From contig NC_133397.1 of NCBI RefSeq assembly GCF_047511655.1, positions 40,500,001-40,564,000 on the forward strand: 64,000 nt of DNA. Reading direction: 5' to 3'. Every line of letters begins with the position of its first letter. Position 1 is the first letter of the stretch. This document shows positions 36,601 through 46,861 of this stretch, piece after piece. The notes under the pieces are model-generated. The model searched no databases. It was not told the origin of the DNA and saw nothing but the letters and a program-made list of their open reading frames with translations. A program made the position numbers and the translations under genes. The DNA is from Castor canadensis (lineage: Eukaryota; Chordata; Mammalia; Rodentia; Castoridae).

Positions 36601-39600
36601 CACTTTGAAGTGTAACTCCCAGGCCTCGTTCAAGTGCTTTTGGTTTGCAGAGGGAGGTGGAAGCTCTGAGCCAAACCCCAGAGACTCACTATAGTAAAGT
36701 CCTCAATGAGTACACCAGGAAATGTGGCTAAGGCACAAATGTGCAGGGCACAGACCCCTACTGCCTTGTGGATGGAACCCCCAGCAAGGCCAGACTAACC
36801 TTAACTAGGGAAGAGCTGCTTGCTCCGTAGGAGGATCTGAGTTTTGGGAGGAGGGGGATTTGTGGCCTTGTCTCTCAGTCTCTTATGTTGGCTAATCAGA
36901 GGTGGCTGGAGAGGAAGTGCCATGGTGACGGGCCCTGGCAAGGCCCTGCTCTGCTGGCCCTGTGCTCTGGCCTGTAGTTGTTCCAGGCTGGTTCACCATC
37001 TGATCTAACTTGAAGAAAGGCAGTCTGAACTGAGAAGTGAAGATCAGTGCCCAGTATTTTGGAGGAGGTGGCAGTACACAGAGCAGCAGTGTCTCTGGGC
37101 CCATTGGCCTCACCTACATATGCCACATGTCTGCAGAGTCCAGCATGCTCCACCTGTAGGCTCTTCTCTCTTTGTTTATTCCCTGAGCTGTGACAGGTGG
37201 CTTAGAGAGGCCCAGGCAGCTTGAGGAAGTGGGAGGACCTGGAAGTCTTGTCTTTTGCTGTGTGTGGGGGTTGAGGGAGCTGCACCTGCTCCAGCAGCTC
37301 CATAAACATGGACTATTGCTTCTGTTTGGCTGGCAAATTCAATAGGAATGTCTTAGCCACTTGACCTCCCAGTGAGGTGGTTTTATTGTAGGTTCTCAGT
37401 TCCCACCCCCCTCCACCAACATTGCCTGAGGCTGTGTTCTTCATGCCATGCAAAAGTGGCAGTGGCGGGGAGGTTCTGCAGGCTCCCCACAGAGGAGAGT
37501 GCAAGAAATGCACCTAGCATCAATCTCACTAGGATTCAAAAGCCCCTCTTCCCCTTGCCCCTGGGTGGGCAGAGGTTCAGATTGCAATGATAGTTGACTG
37601 TCATTGCTTAAAGACACTGTGGCTTAATTTAGCTTCAGAATCCATTTTGTCAACAAAAAGGTGGGAAAGACTCACTATATCTAGAGGGTGCAACATGGTA
37701 TAACCCTTAATTCTCCTGTCCAATAGGCCCCCCAAACTGCTTCTCCTTGCACCCCGCCCCACCCCCTTTAAGGCTCTACCTCCTGCTCAGAGAAGAGAGC
37801 TTCTGCAACTGGGCCCCCTTCTCACTTCCCAATACAGGGGTTCATATCTAGAACCCAGGACTCAGAGGCCCAGCTACAGCCTCCTTCCCTCACCCGGAGT
37901 GCTGGCTATGCCTCCAGATGGGCAGAGCTCCCAGCCTGCCTAGAACCTGAAACCAGCCCAGAGAAAGAGAGGTCAAGACTGGCCCTGCCAAAAGGTGGGG
38001 CTGGCCAGGAGTTCAATTCCTGGTGGTCCACAGGCCCCTGAGTCCCCAAATGTGACCTGCCCTCTGCCCAAGCCAGTGTTTTGGACTCTCAGTCCTGCCC
38101 CTTGAAGACAAATATCCCCAGCCTGGCCAGAGAGCTGCAGGTCTTAGACATCTGGCTTCTCAAGGACACTGGAAGAGAAAGGGACAGGCAGGCATGGGTT
38201 TAGCAACACAAAGGGCATAGCCACCCACTATGCTAGGAGACCCCACCTAGGCTGGGATTGCAATGAGCTTGGGGACTTTCTCAGCCCTCTTTGAGAGCTC
38301 TGGGGCTAGCATATCAGTCAGGCACTGGATGGGTCTGGAAGGATTTATGCCCTTTCCCCCTACAGGGAAGTAGGGCCAGCCTGTATCCTTGGAGCAGCCC
38401 TGCTCCAGTCTGGTTGAGCAGGTTGAGGCTGACACACAACTGAAAGAACTTAAAGCCCATTCTGGACTAGCAACACATGGGCCTCCCCAGGGGTGTGTCA
38501 CACTTCAGGGTGGCTGCAGGAGGAGCCTTCCTGTAGATTATCTCCTCCAGGTAGCTCCAGTGTCCCCAAACAGGGGCTCCAGGGACCAGTAGGCTCCAGC
38601 AGCCTCCAGCTGATTCCCAGCGTCCCAGCTGGAAAGGCTGTTATAGAATCCCAGGAATGTGCCTTGAGCTCAGAAAGAAAATTCCCAAAATAACTTCTAT
38701 AAATACTTGAGGGCAGGGGTGGAGAGGAGCGCTTAGCCTAGCTGACAGCTGGCCTACAACCAGGGCTGCTTCCCAGGGCAGGCTCCCCCAGAAGACCTTC
38801 CTGCTTGTCCCTCTACTCATCATCAGGCACTGATTAATGGGGGGATAGCATTTAGAGGCAAGCATGAAAGAGGACAGCAAGACCCTTCCTTTCTACCAGG
38901 CTGTAGCCCCTATTTCTCCACAGAGAACCTGACTCCTTATAGAGCCCTCCCGGTAGAGTCTCCATACAGACTGGGGGACCAGACCTCAGAAGGGCCTGAG
39001 CCTCTCAGATTGCACATCTTGGTGGCTTTAAGAGACAGACTTCCTGAGCGCTGTGGGGAGCATCCCTGGCCAGCCAGCGAGGCCAGGAAGCACTGACTGC
39101 ATCCTGGACCATCCCACTAGGCTCTGAGCAGCTGTTCTGTAAAGAACAGAAAATCAGGCAGGAGAGACAGAGGCCCTATCCCCCTCTCAGTCTGGGGAGC
39201 AGGACAGGGATGGGACACAATAGCCTCACAGTAATGAAATGCTGTAACCCTAGGTGACTGTGTGGACAAGAGGCTGCCATCCTCAGGGAAGGTTTCCAGA
39301 TAGATGAATATAGCCAGGTTACACTGCCCCGAGATTCAGGAGTGTGTTTTGAGGGGACTTCCCTCATAACCCTGCTGCTCCCTGAAACACTATTGGAGGC
39401 TGGAACTAGTCCAGGTACTTCTTATAGCTGCAGTGCTCCATCACCATCATCAGCTTGCATATGGCTGTGTAATCCCTATGGGTGGGCAGCCCAGGGGAAG
39501 CTGAGAGCCTCTCTGCAGATCTGGGCTCTGTCAGCAGATGAACAGGAAGAATTTGGCAGGGACATTTGGATGGAACTGAGACACCAACTTTGTGTTCTCA

Positions 39601-40034
39601 TCATCTTCTTAAAGACCTGTGCTTCTGGCATGTGGGGTGCCAGGAAAAGTGTTGGTGAACCCTGGTGCAACACCAGGCTGAGAGCATAGCAGGTAAGACC
39701 TCCCATCTTCCTGGGGTTGGGTCCCACCCAGTTGCCAGGCAGCAACAGCTCGGAGTTGCTACCAAACACGAAGGCGGCTGGTGTCAGGGGCAGATGGCCA
39801 CAGATCCTGTTACAGGCCCTGGGCCTCTGGGCCCCAGCCTGACCCCAGCCTGGTGTCTCCTTTCAGGCTCTAAGGTCAGCACCCCCAGGCAGGGGACTTG
39901 AGCCAACACTACCGCAGCCCACAGCCCTCCCCCCACAAAAGACCATGCCCTCTCCCAGCCTCTAGAGATACCAGCTATGTCATTCTCTCCCCATTCCAAA
40001 AGGACCCTCTGCTCGTCCTGAAGACACTGCCATT

Positions 40035-40235
40035 CACTGCCTGCCCACTATGTGCCTCCAGCTTGCAGAATCTTCAAAACACTGCTACCAGGAAGGTCTC
40101 TCCCATTCCGTGGTTTATAGATAAGGAAACCACAGCTCAGAGGTCAGCCACTTGCCTATGTCAGCCACTTGACTATGGTTACTTGTCAGTGGCAGAGCTG
40201 GAATTACAATCCAGTCAGGGTATCTGGCTGCCAAG
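40035..40235 (-). repeat. MIR-like ancient SINE remnant
   Basis: 'tttatagataaggaaaccac', 'agctcagaggtcagccactt' and 'gcagagctggaattacaatc' are the reverse-strand MIR order. A short internal duplication of 'gtcagccacttg' is visible. Confidence 0.65.
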
Positions 40236-40272
40236 TCCTGGCTTTTTCCTCTACCCAGGCATGCTGAGGTGG

Positions 40273-40304
40273 CCACTGCAAACCTTCCACACTAAGACAG
40301 ACAG

Positions 40305-40343
<39 letters not shown>

Positions 40344-40361
40344 ACTGCAAACCTTCCACAC

Positions 40362-40395
<34 letters not shown>
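40273..40395 (+). repeat. Tandemly duplicated CA microsatellite
   Basis: The 20-bp leader 'ccactgcaaaccttccacac' occurs at 40273 and again at about 40342, each followed by a (CA)n run (about 40308-40341 and 40365-40395). The leader and microsatellite were duplicated together. The open frame across it encodes only His-Thr runs. Confidence 0.9.
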
Positions 40396-40399
<4 letters not shown>

Positions 40400-41029
40400 C
40401 AACCTGGCTCCTTCCCAAACACATCTTGAGAAGAGGGGTCTTCAAACTTACTCTCAGCAATGGAACCCTTCCTTCCAACAAAACCTCATATAAAAGGAAG
40501 TGCCAAAAGAAAGTTGAGAGTGCAAGAGGCCACTCTGGGCCTGCCTTCTCTGGAGGCCCTGCTGGCCCTCATCTGTCCTCTGTTGCTCCCCATGGGCAGC
40601 ACTAACAGTTCTCAAACCTTCCATTTTTGGTGCTTAATTTTGGTGTCTGGCAGCCATCTGCCAGCCTTCTTTCCCTCCTCCCTGTGGGCTCTGTTCCATT
40701 GTGAGCTGCTTGGGGTCCAGCCTGGACCATGTGGACCAAACAGCTTGGCCTGGAGCCCTGCTGGCCAGACATACACTGTCCCTGGTCCCAGGCAGCCCTG
40801 AGTCAGCACAGTTTACATCTGGCTAGAGACAGCGCCCTATCCAAGGCTCCACCCTGCTACAGCTCTCCTTCCTCTGCCAGCTTCAGCCAAATGTGTGTGG
40901 TTCCTTGGGTGTGGCTGTGTCCAGGGTCAAATGAGGGTACTGGGAGTACAGTTCCTCTTCCTCTCCCCACCTTGGCCACAGAACCTTCAGCTAACACCTC
41001 CTGAAAGAGGCTTTTCCTAGGTTTCCTGA

Positions 41030-41128
41030 CCGCCATCTTGCTCTCGTCTAATTGGTTATGTTCCAAGCTCTTGGAGGACTTTGTGAAATCAGGCATGTGC
41101 ATCTTTCCTGGTGCGTCTCCATAGCAAC
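41030..41128. promoter_or_regulatory. Motif cluster: YY1-like, inverted CCAAT, X-box-like
   Basis: Within 100 bp: ccgccatcttg (41030-41040, a strong YY1-type match), attgg (41051-41055, inverted CCAAT for NF-Y) and gtctccatagcaac (41115-41128, RFX X-box-like with one mismatch). The combination resembles a promoter or enhancer module, about 1.2 kb before the last TTC7A exon. No initiation evidence is available. Confidence 0.3.
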
Positions 41129-41929
41129 TGAGGGCCTAACTCTGGGGAGCTCACAGAGGAGGGAAATGATCCAGCTAAAAATGTACATGGCCATCAGTGG
41201 GTGGGAAGCAGAGAGGGGGCTCCAGGCACAGAGAAGGCAGCTCCCCACCCCCACACAGGCCCCCCACCTGCCGAGGAAGTCAGTGTTGGAGCTTTACCTA
41301 CTCTTTTGGAACAAGAAGAGCCGTCTCCTCCACCTCACCCCCAAGTCTGTGCTGCCATTCTGCACTACCTTTGAAGGCTGGAATAAAGACTGGTGGGATG
41401 GTTCAAAGCCACCTTTCTGGGACCTCATGCTTCCCACCCTGTCCCCCTGCTCCCTCCCCAGTGTGGGTGGAAAAGGATGTACAGGGGACAGAGTGCCAGT
41501 TTCACTTCCCTGACCCTATTTGTAACAATCCCTGTCACTTCCTCTAGTTCTCAGTCAACAATTGTTTGAGCTAAACTTCAGGGACACACTTCCTGTCTGC
41601 TCCTGACCCAGACCCCAGGGTGTTTCATTCCTGAGTCCATGCAGTCCACTCATCCAGCACTGCACTGCCCTCACCCTAGCCATCTCATTCCTTGTGACTT
41701 CACCCAACTAGGCTAGGCTGAGCTGGGCATTTGGACCCAGCCATCCCTGAGAAGACAGACTGCTTGCTGCAGGCAGAGGAGCTGCCCCTCCGTCCCACAG
41801 TGAGGACTATCTCTGAATGCAGTGCTGAGGCTGTCTGCACCCGTGGAATGAGGGGCAGTCTGCACTGTAGGCAGCAAAGACTAGAATGTCCCCTTTTTGG
41901 GAGCTTCCTTGTGCCAGGTCCTCCCCAGT

Positions 41930-42075
41930 GCTCTCTATCCACTGGCTGATTTCCTTGTCTCAGCTCTAGAGAAGGATGCTGTGACGTTACCATTTGCAGA
42001 GGAAGATGAGGGCTAGAGGGTTATGGATTGCCCAGGATCCACCAGATGGGGGGACTGAAAGCCAGGTCTGGTCTT
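41930..42075 (-). repeat. Possible MIR-like remnant
   Basis: 'catttgcagaggaagatgag', 'ggattgcccaggatccacca' and 'gactgaaagccaggtctggt' fit a reverse-strand MIR, weakly. It ends about 240 bp before the last exon. Confidence 0.4.
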
Positions 42076-42293
42076 AAAGGCCTGTTCCTTGGGGCTAGGA
42101 GGAACAGAATTTCTTTAGAGGGTGATGCGGGAGGCTGGAGTTGAAGCAGGGCTTGGATGGGGACAGGTAGGGTTTGCATGGGCAGAAAGCATGGGGTATT
42201 TGTCAGTGTGCAAGCGAGACTTCAGTCCTCTCTGGCTGGTGGTCAGTGAACATGCTCCTGCTCTTTTCCCTGTTGCCCAGAGGACCTCACTAA

Positions 42294-42539
<246 letters not shown>

Positions 42540-42775
42540 GTTACATGGCGGCAGCAGAGGCTGCCCAGCATGGGTGGCAGGGAGGGATAATAGCATTCAG
42601 GTGCAGAGCCCAAGGTAATACATCACTAGTCAGCACTTCTGCTGCTTGCATTCCTAGTTCTCCTACCCCAGCTCCTTCCCACCAGGGCCAGCTGGGCCTG
42701 GGTGCTGCTCATCTGGAGCTAGATGGACAAGATTTGCATCTGAAGCAAATCCCTTGCTCCTGGAACTGTAGTGTT

Positions 42776-42802
42776 GGGGAAGGGGGGGCGGGGTGAGAGG
42801 GG
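42776..42802 (+). other. G-quadruplex-forming motif in the TTC7A 3' UTR
   Basis: Four G runs (4, 7, 4 and 4 G) with loops of 2, 1 and 5 nt, about 237 nt after the stop and on the mRNA strand. This fits canonical quadruplex rules. Confidence 0.75.
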
Positions 42803-43238
42803 CAGGAGGCAGAGGTCACAGTTCCACAGGGCCCTTCCCCTCTATTATCTGTGCACCTTCAAAAGGTGCACTAAGGTCTTGTGCCTTGGCCACAAGCCCT
42901 GCTCTCCACCCCACCCTGACCCCTGAATTTCCTGGCTTTGAGGGTCTGCCACAGAGATGAACCCCATGAGCTGCCATGCCCTCTGGCTGGACCAGGCTTT
43001 TTCTGGTTTCCTTCCTTAGTGCCTTAGCTGACCAGCACTTGAACCCAAAGTGACCTTGCAGAGTTACTGTGACCAGATGTGCTCCTGAGGGCAGGGCAGG
43101 GGGCCCCTGATGGCTGTACTTCACCCCAGCCCATGCGCTGCCTTGTGGTCCGGTAGCCCCACACCTCTAGCCTTGCTCACTGGTCTCAGGGAGCACAGGG
43201 CAGTCACAGCCTGAGGTTGCTGACAGGGAAGACGACAG

Positions 43239-43250
43239 GCTGAGTCAGCA
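43239..43250. promoter_or_regulatory. MARE/NF-E2/NRF2-like palindrome
   Basis: gctgagtcagca matches 12 of the 13 bases of the T-MARE (TGCTGAGTCAGCA), including the AP-1 core TGAGTCA. It lies in the 3' UTR of TTC7A. Motif match only. Confidence 0.4.
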
Positions 43251-44097
43251 AAAGATGCACATGTGGCCCTTCTTTGTCTCAGGACATCGCTTGTATGCTA
43301 CTTGCTTCTTCTCTTTGTCACCAAGTGCCTTTGGGCCTTTGGTATCTGACCAGGTGCACTGATCACCAGCTTTAACTCTTCCATTTCTACCACCATCTCA
43401 CTGGAAACGTGCCTCAGCCCAAGCGGTCCCCATGGGCCCTAGGCCAGTGCAAAATACAGCTCTGACCCAGCCCTTTCTGATACTCTGTGTCAACATGTTC
43501 CTTCAAGCCTTTCCTTAGAGCACAGGTCCCCATGGGACTAGTGATGTGGAGGTGGGCAGTTTCTAGAACTGTCCACAATACATCATCACCCACAGCCCAT
43601 ATTGCATCTCAGGCTATCTTAGGTGATAGCCTAACCTACCCTGGCCACTTGTGTCTCCACAGGGGGCCATGGTTGGAGACCCCCTCCTTCTGTGCCCATG
43701 TCTCTGTCATGCCCGGTCTGCAAGGGTCATTGCTACTGGGCAGATACTGCTATCGGCTCCCAACCTGCCACTTCTTATTCTTGTGACTCTTCCCTGGGAA
43801 GCCAGTGCCTGGAACCTTGCAGGGCTCCCCTCTGATCTGAGCATGGGCTCAGTTCTGAAGCTCCCTCAGGTACAGCTCTCATTTCAAGATGTGTGGGAAG
43901 AGGGCGTGAGGGCCGCCCTAGTTTGTCATGCCACAGCTTCCCATGAAGGAGAGGGCTGATGGAACCCTGCTTCATGCAACACTGCCTCAGCACTGCATAT
44001 CCCCAAGTGTCTCCAGACGTCTGAGGCCTCCTGGCCATACCAAGCCAAAAGGCACCATGGAACACTCTTGATCCTTTGCCTCTTGGTGGAAGGCTCT

Positions 44098-44120
44098 CTA
44101 TGTGTATATGTGTGTGTGTG

Positions 44121-44169
<49 letters not shown>

Positions 44170-44181
44170 GATAGAGATATA
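44098..44181 (+). repeat. TG/TA dinucleotide microsatellite in the 3' UTR
   Basis: Alternating (TG)n, (TA)n, (TG)n and (TA)n blocks. The self-complementary TA parts and the Z-prone TG parts could form a hairpin in the transcript or unusual DNA structure. About 180 bp from the poly(A) signals. Confidence 0.92.
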
Positions 44182-44361
44182 TTTTTTCTGGAATTCTGTT
44201 AGAAAAAGTAAAGGATAAGCAAATGCTATTGTTTTTTACCTTGGGGTGCTCAAAGGTGTTGGCAGTCAGGCACCAAATGCACTCCAACTTTAAGCATTTC
44301 CTCTGGAATACTTGGCCCACGAGGAGCTGAGACAAGTCACTGACAGTGGTTTTGCAGATTG

Positions 44362-44380
44362 AATAAAGAGACTGAATAAA
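44362..44380 (+). terminator. TTC7A: TTC7A polyadenylation signals (two AATAAA)
   Basis: AATAAA at 44362-44367 and again at 44375-44380. Downstream, 'gcagtgtgttcctttatcc' (44395-44413) gives the GU/U-rich element, predicting cleavage near 44390-44400. Confidence 0.85.
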
Positions 44381-46044
44381 GCAGACTGTCTGAAGCAGTG
44401 TGTTCCTTTATCCTGCTCTCACAACCCCAACCTGGTGAGCCTTCCCTGAGCCCACCCTGGGAGAGGAGGGAGGGCGCTGCAGAAGCCTGGAGGGCCAGGG
44501 CCAGAGAGTGCGGGATGGTAGGGAAAAGGAAGGAGGAGGAGATGGGCCTCCAAGGTCTGGATCTGTGCTGGAGAATGTTGCCTGTTAAAAGTAGGTGAAC
44601 AGGGAGGCCTGGAGGCAGAGCTGGTTGTGGCCTCTGACCTGTCCTTCGAGTGGGCCTAAGCCACCACTGCCTCCAAGGCCCAGCTTCTGAACAGGAATGT
44701 CAGCCCTGTCAGCTGTGGGGAAGGACCACCAAGATTTGGGGGCAGTCCAGTCCACTTCCAGATGGGTGATCTCTGCTGAGAAGCCCATAGCAGTACAGTT
44801 GAATAGAGAAGTGACACCTTAAACCAACATACTATGTCTATTATAAAACATGCACCAAAAGCTTTAAACAATATAAACTTACACACCGCTCTTTTTTTTT
44901 GCCCCATGAAAACTCCAGGAGATCACCTGCTAAACCCCAGAGCCTCAGTCCCTGCAGGCTCTTTGAAGACAGGTGCCCTGCGGCTCCCCCTAGAACTCAG
45001 GGCTGGTCTAGACAAACCCTCTTGATCTTCTTGCCCGCTGTGGCTGGGCCTCCTTCCCTGCCATCACCACATTAGGCTTTGCCAGCCCAGAGAGGACATG
45101 CTTCTTTGGAAGCCTTTGGTGCCCAGCTTCTCTTTTTTGCTCTTTTTTTTTTTTAGGTAACACACAAACTTTAGTAATTGATAACTGCAGCAAATGGTGT
45201 CACATGCCCTGGTTAACCTTCAATTCATGGCCCTTTGGATGAGAAAGGTCACAGGTCTCCACCTGTGCCTGCCAACCTGGGAGAGAGGTTTAGAAGAGAA
45301 TGGAGGGAAAGTGGAGGTTTGATTTTCCTTGTTCTGAGAAGGATTTTTCCAAGCTGACCTTGAATGGGTCAGATGTTGGAAAGTCAGGCAGTGGAACCCC
45401 ACAGAGCCCAGGCATTTCCTGACCTCTGATCCAGTCCTCACACTCAAGCCCTCTGCAGACAGTGAGGGAGCAAGCCCCATGTTTGAACTCACCGTGCCTA
45501 CATGAGTCTTGCTGGGGATAAGACTTGGGGCTGCCCTGTCCCCACCCTATCCACCACTTCTGGGAACACAGCCCCCACTTGTGCACATCAGGGTTAATAG
45601 CGTTGATCTTCAGGCATAAGCATGAATGGAATTTCAGACACCAACACCCAGACTCGGGTACCAAAGTGCTCATTGTTGCATTGGCACTCCTACCCTGGAT
45701 TCAGATGTCGTCACTGTGCAAGTATTTATTTCTTGGCCTTGGGACACCCATTTGCCCAGCCCATGCTGCCAGCTCTTGATGACAACCCACTCAAGGGACC
45801 TGTCACTGAGCAGCCTGTGGACCAGCCCCACACTGGAGCCAAGGATCCTGGGAGGCTAGGGAGGTCCTGCATGGAAAGCATCCACTCTCCCCTGCCAGGG
45901 GTTCTTTAGAACTTCAGGTGCTTTGAGTTGCAAGACACACTGAAGGTAAGAAAGAGACGTGTAGCTCCCCGGAGGGCAGAAAGTGCAGAACACAGGCCTG
46001 GGACCCTATCCCGATGGAGGCAGCAGGGCAGCACTGCTATCACC

Positions 46045-46245
46045 ACCTAAGCTAGAAAGCCCAGCTCTGACATTGACTGGCTGTGTAGCCTTGAGCAAGT
46101 TGCTTAACCTCTCTCTGCCTGTTTCCTCAACTATAGAATAATAACAGTGGAATAGGGCCTGCTGTGTGGATTAGGATGATTATATGAAAAAAACATTGAG
46201 CGCTTAGAACTGTGCCTAGCCCATAGTAAATGTTAAATGTGTGTG
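46045..46245 (+). repeat. MIR-like ancient SINE, well preserved
   Basis: 'gcaagttgcttaacctctct', 'tgcctgtttcctcaactata', 'gcgcttagaactgtgcctag' and 'cccatagtaaatgtt' give nearly the whole + strand MIR order. Confidence 0.75.
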
Positions 46246-46395
46246 AGCAATTCTTTGCTTTGGCCTACTCCATCTTCCTTGCCCTGCTAGCTGACTTCGC
46301 TCGCTCAGAGGTGTTGCTGCCCCAGGTCTGTTGTCAGCCCTACTCCTGCCTGCCTTGCAGCACTGTAGTCACTTCTCTGAGAGGCTGCTGTTGCC

Positions 46396-46614
46396 TTTTT
46401 GTTTTGTTTTGTTTTGTTTTCAGTACTGGGGTTTGAATCCAGGGCCTTGCACTTACTAGGCGGTACCCTATCACTTGAATTACACCTCTAGCCCTTTTTC
46501 TTTTAATTTTCAGCTGAGTCTTGAGCTTTTGCCCTGGGATCAACCTCAGACTGTGATCCTCCTACCTCTGCCTCCTCCTGCATAGCTGGGATTACAGGTG
46601 TATACCAGCACACT
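46396..46614 (-). repeat. Composite SINE (ID-like plus B1-like), reverse orientation
   Basis: A GTTTT-rich head, 'gggtttgaatccagggcctt' and 'tcacttgaattacacctcta' (ID part) are followed by 'gatcctcctacctctgcctc' and 'agctgggattacaggtgtat' (B1 part). Confidence 0.8.
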
Positions 46615-46654
46615 CAGGAAGTGGCTGATTATCTTAAACAAGAGTATCCAGTTG

Positions 46655-46861
46655 GAGCCAGGAATGGAGGTACATACCAGTAATCCTAGAAACTCAGGAG
46701 GCAGAGGGAAGAGTTTGAGGCCAACACGGGTAGAGTTAGTAAGACCCTTTCTTAAAAACAAAACATTAAAAAACAAAAGGGCTGGCTGGGGGTGTGGCTC
46801 AAAAGAATTGACTAGTATTTGTGAGGCCCCTGGTTCAGTCCCCAGTACAGCAAAAAAGAAA
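46655..46861 (+). repeat. Composite SINE (B1-like plus ID-like)
   Basis: 'ggaatggaggtacataccag', 'taatcctagaaactcaggag', then 'gggctggctgggggtgtggc' and 'cctggttcagtccccagtac' with an A-rich end. It forms an inverted pair with the composite SINE ending 40 bp earlier. Confidence 0.8.

Larger units (their letters stand above)
42540..44400 (+). other. TTC7A: TTC7A 3' UTR (predicted, about 1.86 kb)
   Basis: No AATAAA was found between the stop codon and the pair at 44362/44375, so a single long 3' UTR is predicted. It includes a G-quadruplex-like run (42776-42802), a MARE-like site (43239-43250) and a TG/TA dinucleotide tract (44098-44181). Small open frames inside are not supported as coding. 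The exact end is inferred from the signal position. Confidence 0.75.

Noticed and set aside
39898..40605. 235-codon open frame on the + strand
   Set aside because: It runs through a MIR and the CA microsatellite (His-Thr runs), in intronic DNA, with no recognisable domain.
42039..42053. CTCF-like ccaccagatgggggg
   Set aside because: It matches only part of the CTCF core, lacks the usual GGC, and lies in a probable MIR remnant; too weak to list.
43775..44335. 186-codon open frame on the - strand in the TTC7A 3' UTR
   Set aside because: Includes the TG/TA tract as Thr-His and Ile-Tyr runs; no similarity to a known protein.
45008..45193. Lys/Arg-rich 61-codon - strand frame resembling a small basic protein
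   Set aside because: Depends on a poly-A/T run for its Lys stretch; no ribosomal or histone-like match could be made.
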